From the NCBI GenBank assembly GCA_019722365.1, contig JADFUC010001732.1, positions 124,001 through 188,000 on the forward strand: a stretch of 64,000 bases of DNA, in the 5' to 3' direction. Shown here in pieces: positions 51,641 through 63,089 of the stretch. Position numbers and translations under genes: made by a program. A model generated the notes under the pieces. That model ran no database searches. It was given only the letters and a program-made list of their open reading frames with translations, and had not been told where the DNA came from. Numbering within the stretch: position 1 is the first letter of the stretch; the number at the start of each line of letters is the position of its first letter. The DNA is from Lithospermum erythrorhizon (lineage: Eukaryota > Streptophyta > Magnoliopsida > Boraginales > Boraginaceae).

Positions 51641-54600
51641 ATGGTAGCAATAAAACGAGCAATTGAAAATGAGTACAAGAAGGAGATAGAACATGCCAAA
51701 TGCGATCTTAGAGATCTCATAATTCGCCACAATTGTGCCCCTATCATGCTTCGTTTAGCGTATGTATTATATGCAATTCCATCATCATCATCATGCACAT
51801 TTTAGGATATGTTTTTATATATTGACATAAATTATTTTTACGGTCTTTAAATGAAATATTGGCAATTATTGATTTATGAATGTGAATGAATATATGAATG
51901 TGACATTAGCTTCTAAGTATTTTCTAGGTATATATATGGGGAAAACAGCCAATATAATGCAGCAAAAAAGCATCTTGGACGATGCTAAAAAAGTTCCGTT
52001 TAAGTACTATCTTGGACATCGTTAAAAAAAGAGGCTTCTAAGTTCTTACTTGAACGGCGCTCTGAAAAGCGTCACTCTCAAAAAAGCACGTCCAAGACAC
52101 TTGGACGATGCTCTAGTTTCTTAACTTGGATGGAGGCTCTTCTTACGATGCTTTTTGTATCGTCCAAGTATTATTTTATTTGAACGCCGTTCAAATACTT
52201 TTTATACTAGTGCTCTATAGGAATATATATTTGATGTTCCTATTTTCGAAAGTTAAATTATTACCACAATATCTTTTGTAGATATGTCACAAAAAATATT
52301 TATAAAAATAATAAGTGCATGGGAAAATTTATATAAGTGAATCTAAAAATGTATTTGTATAGAATATATATTAATGATCAGAGTTGAATATTAAGAATGC
52401 AAAATTAATTAAAGTTAACCATGAGACACATTTCATGCATGTTTTCTTTTATTACACATATTTCGTATATGTAAGTGTGTGATTTATTATTTAATATAAA
52501 CTTATTTTTGTTTTTGTGTTTAAAATACTGCACGTGCAAAAACTCCTGGTTGGTGTATCACCTAATACTGTAACACACTCAATACTCAATATATAGATAG
52601 GATCCATGTCAAAATCAAGTATTAAAAGACGGATAGAGTATAGGAAATACTTACGTTTATTTTGAATATATATATATATATATTATTTTTGCAGGTTTCA
52701 TGATGCAGGAAATTATGATGCTAAAACGAACACTGGTGGCGCTAATGGTTCAATCAGGAATCCCGTGGAGAGTGCGAACCCTGCCAACAATGGTATCAAA
52801 GTTGCACTTGACTTTTGTGATGAAATAAAAACCTATTTTGGCTTTCAATTTAATATATATACAGTCAAATTTAATATTTATTTTTATCAAGAATCCTAGT
52901 GTGATAAATTATGTGGTTAAGTTAATTTATTTCTTAGAATTTGTATTGAGAATTCAGGCTCTACTGTTATGCAGATGAAATAAAAACGAAGCATCCGATG
53001 GTAACATTTGCTGATTTGTACCAGCTAAAGAACTTGTGTTAATATAGAGTATAGACTATGAATTAATTGTCAATTTGATCATAGGATTAAGTTATGTTTT
53101 GGTCTCTCACTAATTATTTCATTTTAATTTAATGGATTTTGATGTTTCAAGTGTTACTATACTGAGTAAGACTAAGTTAAGCTTCAGTAAAAGCGTCTGA
53201 GAAAGTAAATGGCCGAAGTTTTATAGGTTGAGGCAGAGAACTGCGTCTAACATGCTTTGGTATGTCCTTTCGGTGAGCTCAAAAATGATTTATATGTGCA
53301 GGCTGGCGAGTAGTCTGTGATCCAGTAGAAAAGGCTATGACTACTTGAAACTTTCCTTTGAATATTCTTCAGCCAAGGGCTCATTTCTAATTAACTATAT
53401 AAGCAGCATATAATTCTTAGAATAGCAAATGCTTATAAAAGCAGAATAAAGCTCTCAATTTATACTACATCCTCCAACAGATTCACGTAGCCATAAGTGA
53501 TCGCGCATTGATCGATGAGGACAATCCATGATTGCCAATGGTAAATCCTTGATTGCGATCTTCAATCTTCATGACTAGTTGAGATCTTTATAAAACATCG
53601 AGAAAAACTTTCGTTTAAGCTAAATGATCAATCAAGGATTGATTGCTTCCTCAATCATAATCGCCCACGATTGCGGCTATTCATAATTGTTTTCATAGTT
53701 AATGATCAGAAACAATTAATTCACCAAGTGACTACGCCCAAGCGGCTAGACCAAGTCGAGATCTCTCACCGTTAAGGCGATTGTATCAATCACACGATCC
53801 TTGATTGATCCTTCAATTGTCACCTCGTACGATAACTACTTACGAGATCTTTGTGCGTCTTTCTTTGTCGGGTTTGTGCATAAACGTGTCAGCAATTTAT
53901 TTACTCTGATACGTGTTTAGTTTAATTGAATTTGAGATGTTATACTAATATTTAAAAAGCTCAATCAATCCAATTTGACCCTTTAATTTGTTCAAATAAA
54001 TTTCTTTAATAATGTTAATCATTTTTTTACTAAGTCATACAACTTGATGACATTTGGCTAGATCTTGCTTTAAAAAGAGGTATATTTGCTCAATTTGCAG
54101 GATTGTTTTTCTCACAAAAAATTGATCGTTAATTAACAAAAAAAATAATGTTAACCTAATGGTGTTAATTTTTTTTTTTTTTGATAAAATTCGAATTCAT
54201 ATGATGGTGTGATCGTTTCATATTAATTAAATTAGGTCGAAGGGAATAGCAATTTTAATGTACATCTTATTAGTTTTAATTTATTATAAAAATAATAATC
54301 TCTCTCTAGTCCTTAACTATCAGTAATTAGGGCATGCATATTATGTTTGTTATTTTCAGCTAGCTGGAGTGGTTGCCGTTGAAGTCACCGGAGGTCCCAA
54401 GATAGATTTTGTTCCGGGCAGAATGGTAACTTCAATCATAGAGCAAAACCTTCTTTATAGTATTATATGATAATAATGTCTTAAAATATTTGATATCTTG
54501 AAATACTTAACCAGGACACGCTAGTCCCAGACTCTGTGCGTCTTCCAAATGCCAACGGAGGTCCGAGTCATTTTTAAATGTACAAGTCATTCACTCGATC

Positions 54601-57600
54601 AAAATATTAAAATATTTGGTGTCTTATTAATGTTGTAAACTGGTCAAAAAGTTAAATGACCACATCATTAGTTCCGTTTTCATAAACTCCTCCATCCGGG
54701 TATAATAGAGATAGGGGCGAATTACAAAAAAAAAATTAGGATGGACACAAAATTCATTTATAAAATAAAATTTTTAACTTTATTAATTATTTGTACATTA
54801 ATTATTTGTACAAGTTTCGGGTGGGAAAATAAGATAAAATGTCAAAATATTTAGGACAAATATATGATTTTTTTAAAAAATTAGAATAAATTCGTAGCCG
54901 GATTAGCCGAGTTACAGTCCACCCCTAAATAGAGGCTAATATAACTTTCTAATTATATATGTTTGATCTCATTAATCTCGAATCACCTCAATCTAAAGCC
55001 TAAATTAAATTTAAATGCATAGACAAGGTAAATGTTATTAATAAACCACTAGTTCCCCTATACATACACAAGGTAAGTGTTATTAATAAACCACTAGTTC
55101 CCCTCGATAAACATTAACTACTCTTAGCAATGTTAATTTTTTGAAGTCGTCAATTATTCGTCACAATTTAGACTGATCATTAAGAATTTAAATCTTTTTG
55201 AAGTCCTTCATCAAGAAACATAACCTTGGCTTTTTTTCATGAAACTCCTCAGGTCCGAGACATCTAAGGGACATATTCCATCGCATGGGGTTGTCAGACA
55301 AAGATATTGTGGCTCTATCAGGTGCCCATACATTGGGAAGGGCTCACAAATGTAGATCAGGATTTGATGGCCCTTTCACAAGGGATCCTTATACATTTGA
55401 CAACTCTTATTTTCGGTAATTAAACATCTGAAATTGGTATTTAATAGCTCCTTGCATAAATTAATTATTAGTAGTGTAGTTGATAATACCCGCAAGCTAA
55501 AGGTGACCAAGTTGGTAGATAAGGGCGTGAAAGGCGCGAGAAAACGATTATTTCGAGGTTCTATTCGAGGTGTTCGAGGCCAAGGCTGGAACGATTTAGG
55601 GGGTTCGATGGGTTGATTCGAGACCGACTCGATTCAATGTGTTGAGTCCAATATAAGCACTCTAATTCTAGTCCAATATACACTAGCCCAAATAGTCCAA
55701 CTCATAAGTCATAATACAGACATACACTCACATAGCTAACCTAATCTCTATTCTCAACACTTTGAAAATTAAGATCATCATCCCAAATGTAATACAGACA
55801 TACACTCACATAGCTAACCTAATCTCTTCTCAAATCATCATCAATCCTCTTCTTATTTATTTTTTGAAATAAAATTTATGATTTCTTAATTTGGGATTTT
55901 TGAAATAGACTATTTTTTATTTAATATTTTATTTTTTGATGATGAATAAAAGTAATTCATAATAAAAGATGTTAAATATAAAAGTATTTTAAATGTTATA
56001 TAAAAGTAATTCATAATAAATGTTTATTCTTTTGAAGCTATTTTTACATGTCAAAAATTGAAGTTATCATCTTTTGTCTATGTTGAATTGTTAGAACTTT
56101 GGGCATGTAAAAACATTGTTTGTAGAAATTTAATCAAACATTCGAACTGTTGTCCAACTTTCCAACCTCCGTCGAACTATTCAAAAAAGTAATCGAACCT
56201 TTTAATTTCACTTGACTATCGAGCCTTTATTTTTGGGTTCGATCTCGAACGAACAGCAATTTGATGACGAACTTGTTCGAGCCGAGCAGACATTCGGGTT
56301 CGCTAGGAGTCGGCTACCGTTCTGTAGTCTATTGGTAGAGTAATGGTAGAGTAGGTAAGCTTGCTTGAGTCGCTGGCTAATAGTTCGATTTCTTCTGCGT
56401 CAAATATTTTCTTAGTCGAGTTTGTCACACGGGACTTGTTTAGTATAGTTTATCTGGATGACGTGAGTTGCATTCTATTACGTAAGCTCGATGTTTATCC
56501 AATACGTAGTTCTATTATTTAAGTATGCAATTGATACTCGGTCGGCAGTAGCGGTTGCGGTTCGAAGTGTAGTTGATAATGCCTCATGTGAGTTTTTTTT
56601 TATCTTTCTGCTTATCATTAATAAAACTCTCCTCCATGTGACAAAAATATTAGTGAGCTTCTAAAAGGAGAGACAGAAGATTTGTTGAAACTTCCAACTG
56701 ATAAAGCTCTAGTGGAGGATCATGAATTCAAAAAATATGTTCGACGTTATGCAAAGGTGATTTGGATTGTTTTTATACCCTTTCATCCTAAAATTTATGT
56801 TTTTATCTACATGTTACGAGCCTTGAATCTTAAAACAATTATTACACATTTATAAATCATTTTTAGTTTACTACATATAAAAATTAATTTTAATAATCCA
56901 TGCATGTTATGTTTGGAAACAAAGTACATAAAGCACTTGAAACAATATATTAAAGTTTACATTTTCGAACATAATAATTGAAAAAGAAAATTTTCAAAAT
57001 AATGTTAGATAATATGTACAAGTTATACTTTAGTCTCAGTAAATATTTAATATACACAAATGATCCATGTATTTGGTACAAAATGTGAACTTTAGTCCTT
57101 ATTTTAACATTGGCGTTAAATTTAAATAGAAAAGTGTGGGTACACCAAACTTTTGGGGCCCAAAACAAAAGTTTCAACTAACGAAGTATTCTGATAAGAT
57201 ACACTTTAGTCGTCGCGATATTGTATCGAAAATGTGCGCTTTAGTCATTCTCCGTCGAAATTGCTTGTCTAGTCAAGGGAGTAAGTCTTGTCAGTCACAT
57301 AAACCTTTTATACCAATTATAGGGACTATTTGCACATATCAAATATTTACTGGAATTAAAATATAATTGACACATATATATGAGACCATTTTAGCAATTA
57401 TCTCATAATTGAAATCACTAGTACCAAATAAAGAATACTATCCAAGTTCTTATCAAGGCAGCATTTGAATATATTGAATTAGGTAACAGCTTTTTTAAAA
57501 TGCTATCCAAGTGGAGTAATAATTAAGTTATCATTTATCATAAGAACGGTACTTAAGTGGATACATACTGAGATAGTGCTTATTTTAGAATGCTAGCCAA

Positions 57601-57809
57601 GTTGTTACTTATATAACATTTTTATATTCAAAAGGCTAACCAAGTTATTTTAAGTTAAGATAGCGCTTATCCTAATGTAAATATTTGATATTAATTTTTC
57701 TAATTTTGTGTTTTGAAAGTGTAAGGAGACTTTCTTCAAGGACTACGCAGAATCCCACAAGAAAATGTCCGAACTTGGATTCACTACTCCTAAATGTGGT
57801 TGCCATTAA
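51641..57809 (+). CDS. Ascorbate-peroxidase-like heme peroxidase with Phe for both active-site Trp; damaged donor in exon 3
   Basis: Exons are 51641-51759, 52695-52816, 52975-53024, 54360-54425, 54515-54560, 55253-55415, 56654-56756 and 57720-57809 (759 nt, 252 aa; APX about 250 aa). Family blocks: [15 protein letters not shown] (31-45), [82 protein letters not shown]. Distal Arg38 and His42, proximal His160, Arg169 (pea Arg172) and Asp205 (pea Asp208) are kept. Trp41 is Phe, the proximal Trp (pea 179) is Phe176, and ascorbate-site Lys30 is His. Exon 3 ends TACCAG but is followed by CT, not GT; unspliced reading adds LKNLC and stops. Body resembles cytosolic/peroxisomal APX but lacks the C-terminal membrane anchor. 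It is either a diverged peroxidase or a young pseudogene; the one-gene model needs a non-canonical splice. Confidence 0.85.
51965..52212. mobile_element. CACTA (En/Spm) terminal fragment in APX-like intron 1
   Basis: The right edge, read on the minus strand, begins CACTAGTATAAAAAGTATTT, a CACTA-type terminus ending at 52212. Inside are repeated subterminal motifs in both directions: CTTGGACGATGC (51974 and 52100 region), CTTGGACATCGTT and ATCGTCCAAG (52169). No matching CACTA start was found on the left, so this is one end only. Confidence 0.6.
53025..54359. other. Long third intron of the APX-like gene
   Basis: It begins CTAAAGAACT instead of GT and ends in a good TTTTCAG acceptor. Between about 53160 and 53930 the composition is less AT-rich, with a TATA-like CTATATAAGC at 53394 and several GATTGATC-type phrases. 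It could be a solo LTR, but no partner or target duplication was found. A poly-T stretch precedes 54185. Confidence 0.4.
55473..56580. mobile_element. Insertion of about 1.1 kb in APX-like intron 6, bounded by 15-bp direct repeats
   Basis: AGTGTAGTTGATAAT occurs at 55473-55487 and at 56566-56580, as a target duplication would. The interior begins and ends with TTCGAGG/GGTTCG-rich segments (55545-55630 and 56160-56310). It contains a tRNA-SINE-like segment near its right end. The long direct repeat suggests a LINE-mirrored insertion, perhaps a composite. Confidence 0.5.
56318..56540 (+). mobile_element. tRNA-derived SINE-like sequence
   Basis: TAGTCTATTGGTAGAG near 56324 resembles a Pol III A box region, and TAATAGTTCGATTTC near 56380 resembles a B box (GGTTCGANNCC). 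Downstream, TTTGTCACACGGGACTTG and AGTATAGTTTATCTGG recall the body of plant SINEs. Borders are uncertain; the 15-bp repeat at 56566 may be its right target site. Confidence 0.5.
57440..57660. repeat. Short degenerate repeats in APX-like intron 7
   Basis: Phrases of the type ATGCTAxCCAAGTTxxTA and AGATAGCGCTTAT/AGATAGTGCTTAT recur three to four times over about 200 bp. The spacing is irregular and the boundaries are unclear. Confidence 0.4.
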
Positions 57810-58327
57810 AGAGAAGTAGCATCTTGTTATTGCTTGCCCATCGAAGTAATATATTATGTTGCCAGAATAACCAAAATATTGTGCTCCCAATATTTTGATT
57901 ATCTAAATAAAAAGGACTTCTATCCGATGATTATAGTAAGTACCAATAAATGAAATGTTGTATCACTAAAAAAAACTTGATCGTATAGATTGATGTGTAT
58001 CAGTACTTGCTCTAAATATATACTGTACTATATTCAGACCATAAATATTGTCTAGTATAGTAGTATTATCCAACTTTAATTGTTGAATTTTTAAATTTTG
58101 AGACATGATTATCATAAGATCTATAACAAATAATAATACAATCACCGTAGCAAGACCAATCGAAATCCATGGGTTCAAACTTGTATAGATTGGGGGAAAT
58201 GACTCGATGAGTTATGCTACCGACTCCTGACATCTCAAATTAATTGAGAGCAAAAGCAAGAAATTATTCCAAATTTGAGAGCAAAAACTCAATCGCAAGA
58301 TCATTAGATCATTTGATTAAACAACCT
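57810..58327. other. 3' flank of the APX-like gene
   Basis: It should include the 3' UTR. Nothing else was recognised before the hAT element. Confidence 0.4.
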
Positions 58328-59744
58328 CCTATAATTAGGGATGTTTTCGGTTCGGTTAAGTCGATTTTTTTCCGAATTTTTTGTGTGAAATCGATTCTGT
58401 CGGTTTTCTAAATACACAAATCATTTCGGTTCGAAAGTAATTCGGTTTGAATCGGTAAGGTCGGTTTTCATACTTATCCGGTTCGGTTCTATCGTTTTTT
58501 CGGTTTTATTAACAACGATATAATATAAAGTTCATGATTCAGCGTTAGAATAAAATACAGCGTAAGTTTTATTGTCGCTGATAGGATGACATATTTGTAG
58601 ATAGTAAATTCACAACAAAATGTTTACTAGCATATTACTAATAGGCGTATTCAAGCTTCTTGTCATGACAATAGATATAGATCCAAAATAAATTAGTAAA
58701 CATTCACCAAATACATAATTTTAAATTAAATACGATTTTAACAGACAATTGAAATAGTTTTGAAACAATGGCTAAATCAATTGATTAGAATAGTTGGCTA
58801 CAGATTGTAGAGCATTGGTTGCTGATATGTTAGTGTAATTTATTAGGTATTAGATATTATGTATTCAAGTAACAAGTTATCAATTAGTCTTTTGGACTTT
58901 GGACCTTAGCTTTTGAGTTGAACTTTAAATTAAATACGTAGGCTGTAAATGGAGTGCAAGGAAATTCTTCAAGCGTCAGTCTCAAAATACATTGAACTAT
59001 TATGCCCACTTATTATTTAAATATGAATCAACCATATTTAATTTTTTTTTTATTCTATTCACAAATCTAATATCTAATATATTTCTAATTATAACAATTA
59101 ACATCACTTAAATCTTGTATTATCACATAACATTACACAAAAAAGATCCGAATAATTGACATCGACTTCTTTTAACGCTCAAAAAATCTCTCGCGTTCTT
59201 GATCGATCGCATGATTCTCAAGCATATTCAGTGATATAGATTGATATTATAAATTATCAAAATAACACAAAGTGTCTGCGAAATACTAACATAAACCCAA
59301 AAGCAATGCTCCATGAAAGATTAACTACAATAATGAGATTACAAACTCAAAAAACATCTAAAATCATGAAAAAATCAAGAAAATGAAAATAAAATAAAAA
59401 AGATAAAAAAAAGTTGAAGCTTTAACCAAATCAAAGCATAACGAAATAAAATTGCCATGAGATTACAAACCCCATAAATCACCTAATTTTGTGTAATGTT
59501 ATATAATGATACAAGATCCGTGATGTTAATTGTTATAATTTGAACTATGGAGTGGTAGATATTGGATTGTCAAAATAAAAAAATAAATCTAAAGAATTAA
59601 ATGTAGTTGATTCGCATTCAAAATAATAAGGACATAATAGTCTAATCAATTTTTTGAGACCAGCGTTTAGCAATTTTGAGACCGGCGGCTCCATTAAATA
59701 TTTAGTTATTTGGACTTTGAACTTTCGATTAAGGCTAATTAGCG

Positions 59745-59830
59745 GTTGCCCCCGAACTATAAATTAATTTTTCAGTTAGTTTCCTAAATTATTAATTTTT
59801 CTAGCATGCTCCTTTTGGTATTATACACAC
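59745..59830. mobile_element. Possible MULE-type terminus nested in the hAT element
   Basis: GGCTAATTAGCGGTTGCCCCCGAACTATAAATTAA (given as its leading GGCTAATTAGCGG and CCCCCGAACTA parts) resembles the ends at 43463 and 28593. A weak reverse match (GTCCCTTGAACTT) lies near 62945. Borders and a target duplication were not established. Confidence 0.3.
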
Positions 59831-61091
59831 ACAAAAGCAGTAAAATGAAGGGAAATGAAATACCCCCAACGAACCGTCAATGCTTGTTAAGAAGCAGCGA
59901 GAAGCTATCATCTTTAATAAAAACAAAGCAATTATTCTGTGATTTTAGTGAAACAAGCGATATTCGCTTGTAAACAAACAAGCAAAAAGTTAAATGACTT
60001 ACTAGATATCAAACATGAAACTTATTCGCTTATTACATAACAATCATGAAAGGAATTTGCTTATATTCTTACAAACATTAAAGTAAATTGCTAGTTTGTT
60101 AACTATCAAAAAATGAAAAAAAAAATATCGAGTACACGAAAATATTTTAAAAAGGTGTCTTTATTGATATATTGAATCAAAGTACAAATATTTATTACAT
60201 TGTGAAATTTGTTGGGACTACTTCCATAATTTGAAAGTAGTGGTTTTGATGTCTCGTTTGTTTCTAGTCGAACCTATTGCGTATTCAACCTATGAAAAAT
60301 TAAATTATTTTTTATTTAGATAAAAGTCAAAATTGTTATTATTATTATTACTATTATTATAATTATTAATTACTCGTTATTTTAATAAATATAGAATTTA
60401 TATCATTAGATTCGTCTTTGAAAATAGTTTCATAAATAAAGGAAGGAGTAAAGTGCATTAATTAAATAACATAGTTACGTAGTGTAACTAATCGTTTAAA
60501 ATTGATTTTGCTTTCGATTCACAATTTCTAATAATTTAACAACAATTTAATAAATAAATTGAACCCATAATTTCAAAAATTCTAATAATTTAACAACAAT
60601 TTAATACATAATTGAGAAATATTTCACTAGTTTTAATTCATAGTTAACAACAATTTGACAATCATATTTAACAACAATTTAATGATTTGCTAGTTTTAAT
60701 GTAAGAAGAGTCTACGAAATTATCACATAATCTCAATTTGAATTGAAAGTATTACTTGTTAATTTAAGAAGATTCTACGAAATTAATATAAGAAGATTCT
60801 ACAAAATTGATAGATAACAATCTAGGTTAATGTTTATAACCTAAGAAACATGGAAATAATTTGCTAGTTTCTGTACAAACATGGGAAAAAATTGCTACTT
60901 GCACAATGAACATGAACTGAATTCGTTTCTTTCCTTATAAACATGGAACAAAATCGCTACTTTTACTACAAACATGGAACGAATTCGTTTGTTTGACTTC
61001 GTTATGCGTGAAAGTTAACACAAAATTAAACAACACTTTTACTATCTTATGTAACAACAATTTTACTATCTCATTACAATCATAATTTGAA

Positions 61092-61150
61092 TTGAGATAA
61101 GATGGAGAAGAAACGAATAATTGAGATAAGATGGAGAAGAAACGAATATT
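61092..61150. repeat. 29-bp tandem duplication
   Basis: TTGAGATAAGATGGAGAAG begins at 61092 and again at 61121, with identical sequence through GAAACGAATA. Confidence 0.9.
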
Positions 61151-61513
61151 TGAATTTCATTATTATGATGAAATCTTAAGAACAATTTAAGAAATATTAA
61201 CAACAAAATAATTTCATATGAAATAACTATCACATTTAACAATAATTTGAGAAATATTAAGACATAATGTCAATTCATAATAGACAACCAACTATTTCAA
61301 TTAATACATAATCTCAATTAATACATTTATAACATAATCACAATAATTTCATAATATTTAACACCAATTAACAACCACTTAAGTAACAACGTTTATTTAC
61401 ATATTGGTGTCCAAATTTTAATTGTAGCTACACATTATAGGGCAGATGAACCACGTCGTCGCCAGATATCAAGGCACCTGCGCTTGAACAACAGCGTTTT
61501 AGCCATTTTCATC

Positions 61514-61620
61514 ATTATTTAATTCATTCTTATGTAATTAATTATTTAATTCATTCTTAAGAAATTAATTATTTAATTCTTTCTTATGTAATTAATTATT
61601 TAATTCATTCTTATGTAGCT
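61514..61620. repeat. 27-bp tandem repeat, four copies
   Basis: ATTATTTAATTCATTCTTAT begins at 61514, 61541, 61568 and 61595, exactly 27 bp apart, with a few substitutions (for example CTTAAGAA for CTTATGTA in copy 2). Confidence 0.92.
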
Positions 61621-62089
61621 TGTTTTTGTTTTGTTTATAATTAAACAAACATTAAATGAATTAGCTTGTTGTCTTATAAAACATTGGACGAATTCGCTAG
61701 TTTTCTTATAAACATGAATGTAACTTGCTTATTGTCTTATAAACATGAAAAAGACTTGCTTGTTGTATTATAAACATGAAAAATACTTGCTTATTGTTTT
61801 ATAAACATGAAAATGACTTGCTTGTTGCTTATTCTAGCTTGTGTTGCTTGTTTCTTACAACCATTAAGTAAATTCGCTTGTTCTCTTACAAGTATGATCG
61901 AAATTCGCTTGTTTTCTTATTATGATCAATCGACTTTGTTTTTCTTTATAAGCATTGGGCGTGTTAAAATAGTAATTTCCCCTTCATTTCTTGTTTTGGT
62001 GTGTATATAGTGGTGCCCTTGAATCCATTTTCCACCTTGAATAGCAAAATAACTAGCCTGCTTGAGACTCTGATTATTTTTTAAGGTTC

Positions 62090-62860
62090 ATTTTAAAATA
62101 TTTTATATAATTAATATAAACTCCCACATCTTGTTCAATACCTCCACCCTAAGCCAATTTGCCGCCTCCATCACCGCCACAACCCCAACCATAACCGGCG
62201 CCACACTTGATCGCCTCTTGAGACCGAGTTGGACTTAGTTAGAGGTGGGGCGGTTGAATGAGATCTTCGTGGGTTCTTTAGTCATCTCAAACTGGGACTT
62301 GGAACAGCAACCACCAAGCCAACTTCTGCTCTTTATAATTTTATTTATACCTTTATAAGAAAATGCAAAAAAAATCCCACAATATACCAAAGATGTTTCC
62401 AATATAATAGATTAGTGCTATTTTTACTTATTTATCACTCCCACCATTGAAATTACTTATGGAGGTTCACTTTCACAAAAATCGAGAAACGTCCAAACCT
62501 CCTTCTTACACCCACTTTCCCTACTGTAAACATAATATATGACTTAATTATAAATTTTTCTTGGAATGAAAATATCCCAGAGAAATTGGAAGTGATGAAA
62601 AATTGAAAGAAGAGAGATTTAGAAAGGAGGTTCTGATTGGTCACTGCTATTGTTACTTATTTCATTAGAAATACACAAATATGAGGGGGTGGTGGTGGAG
62701 TACGGTGATGAGGGGTGGTAGGTGGGGGTTGGGGGGGGGTGTTGTGGTGGAGATGGTGGGGGGTAGTGGAGTTTAATAAAAAAAAAAAGAGTATGATTTT
62801 TTACTTTTATTTTAAAATATCTTCATAAGTTAAAATATTTTAAAACATGCTTATTATTTT
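62090..62860. repeat. Inverted C-rich/G-rich segment pair
   Basis: A C-rich stretch (about 62130-62210: CTCCACCC, CCGCCTCCATCACCGCC) is mirrored by a G-rich stretch (62683-62765) with GGGGGTGGTGGTGG and a GGGGGGGGG run. Outside them TTTTAAAATATTTTA occurs in opposite orientations (62092 and 62810). This looks like an inverted-repeat element of about 0.75 kb. The G-rich part could form G-quadruplexes. Confidence 0.5.
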
Positions 62861-63089
62861 TAAGTATAGTCTTTGAGGAAGTTTTAATTAGAAATAAAAT
62901 AATCATTTTATTATTTCAAGGTAAAGAAACAAGTTCAAGGGACTTCACAGAAAAAATTTTATTGTTATAATTTTTTTTTTACCATTTTGGTTCGGTCTCA
63001 TTTATTTTTTAAATAAATTGGTAAAAATTCGGTTCGGTTCGATTAGTTTTTTCGATTTGAACCGAACCGACAACATCCCTATCTACAAT

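Larger units (their letters stand above)
59940..61930. repeat. Degenerate satellite-like phrase TTATAAACATG...CGCTTGTT
   Basis: The phrase TATAAACATGxAA followed by TTCGCTTGTT, TTGCTAGTTT or ACTTGCTTGTT recurs many times. It is most regular at 61675-61880 (spacing about 33-45 bp) and sparser back to 59940. An open frame at 61807-62010 is generated by this repeat and is not a gene. Confidence 0.65.
58328..63089. mobile_element. Large non-coding hAT-type element, about 4.75 kb
   Basis: The left end (58336) reads TAGGGATGTTTTCGGTTCGG and the right end, reversed from 63081, reads TAGGGATGTTGTCGGTTCGG. TAGGGATG is the Ac/Ds-type terminus. Flanking 8-mers are CCTATAAT (58328-58335) and TCTACAAT (63082-63089), matching at 6 of 8, as for an aged hAT duplication. 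CGGTTCGGTT repeats near both ends resemble transposase-binding subterminal repeats. No frame resembles a hAT transposase or BED finger, so it depended on a partner. The interior is filled with degenerate repeats and possible nested insertions. Confidence 0.8.

Noticed and set aside
53160..53930. Solo LTR in APX-like intron 3
   Set aside because: It has a TATA-like box and a changed composition, but no second LTR, no TG...CA ends and no target duplication could be shown.
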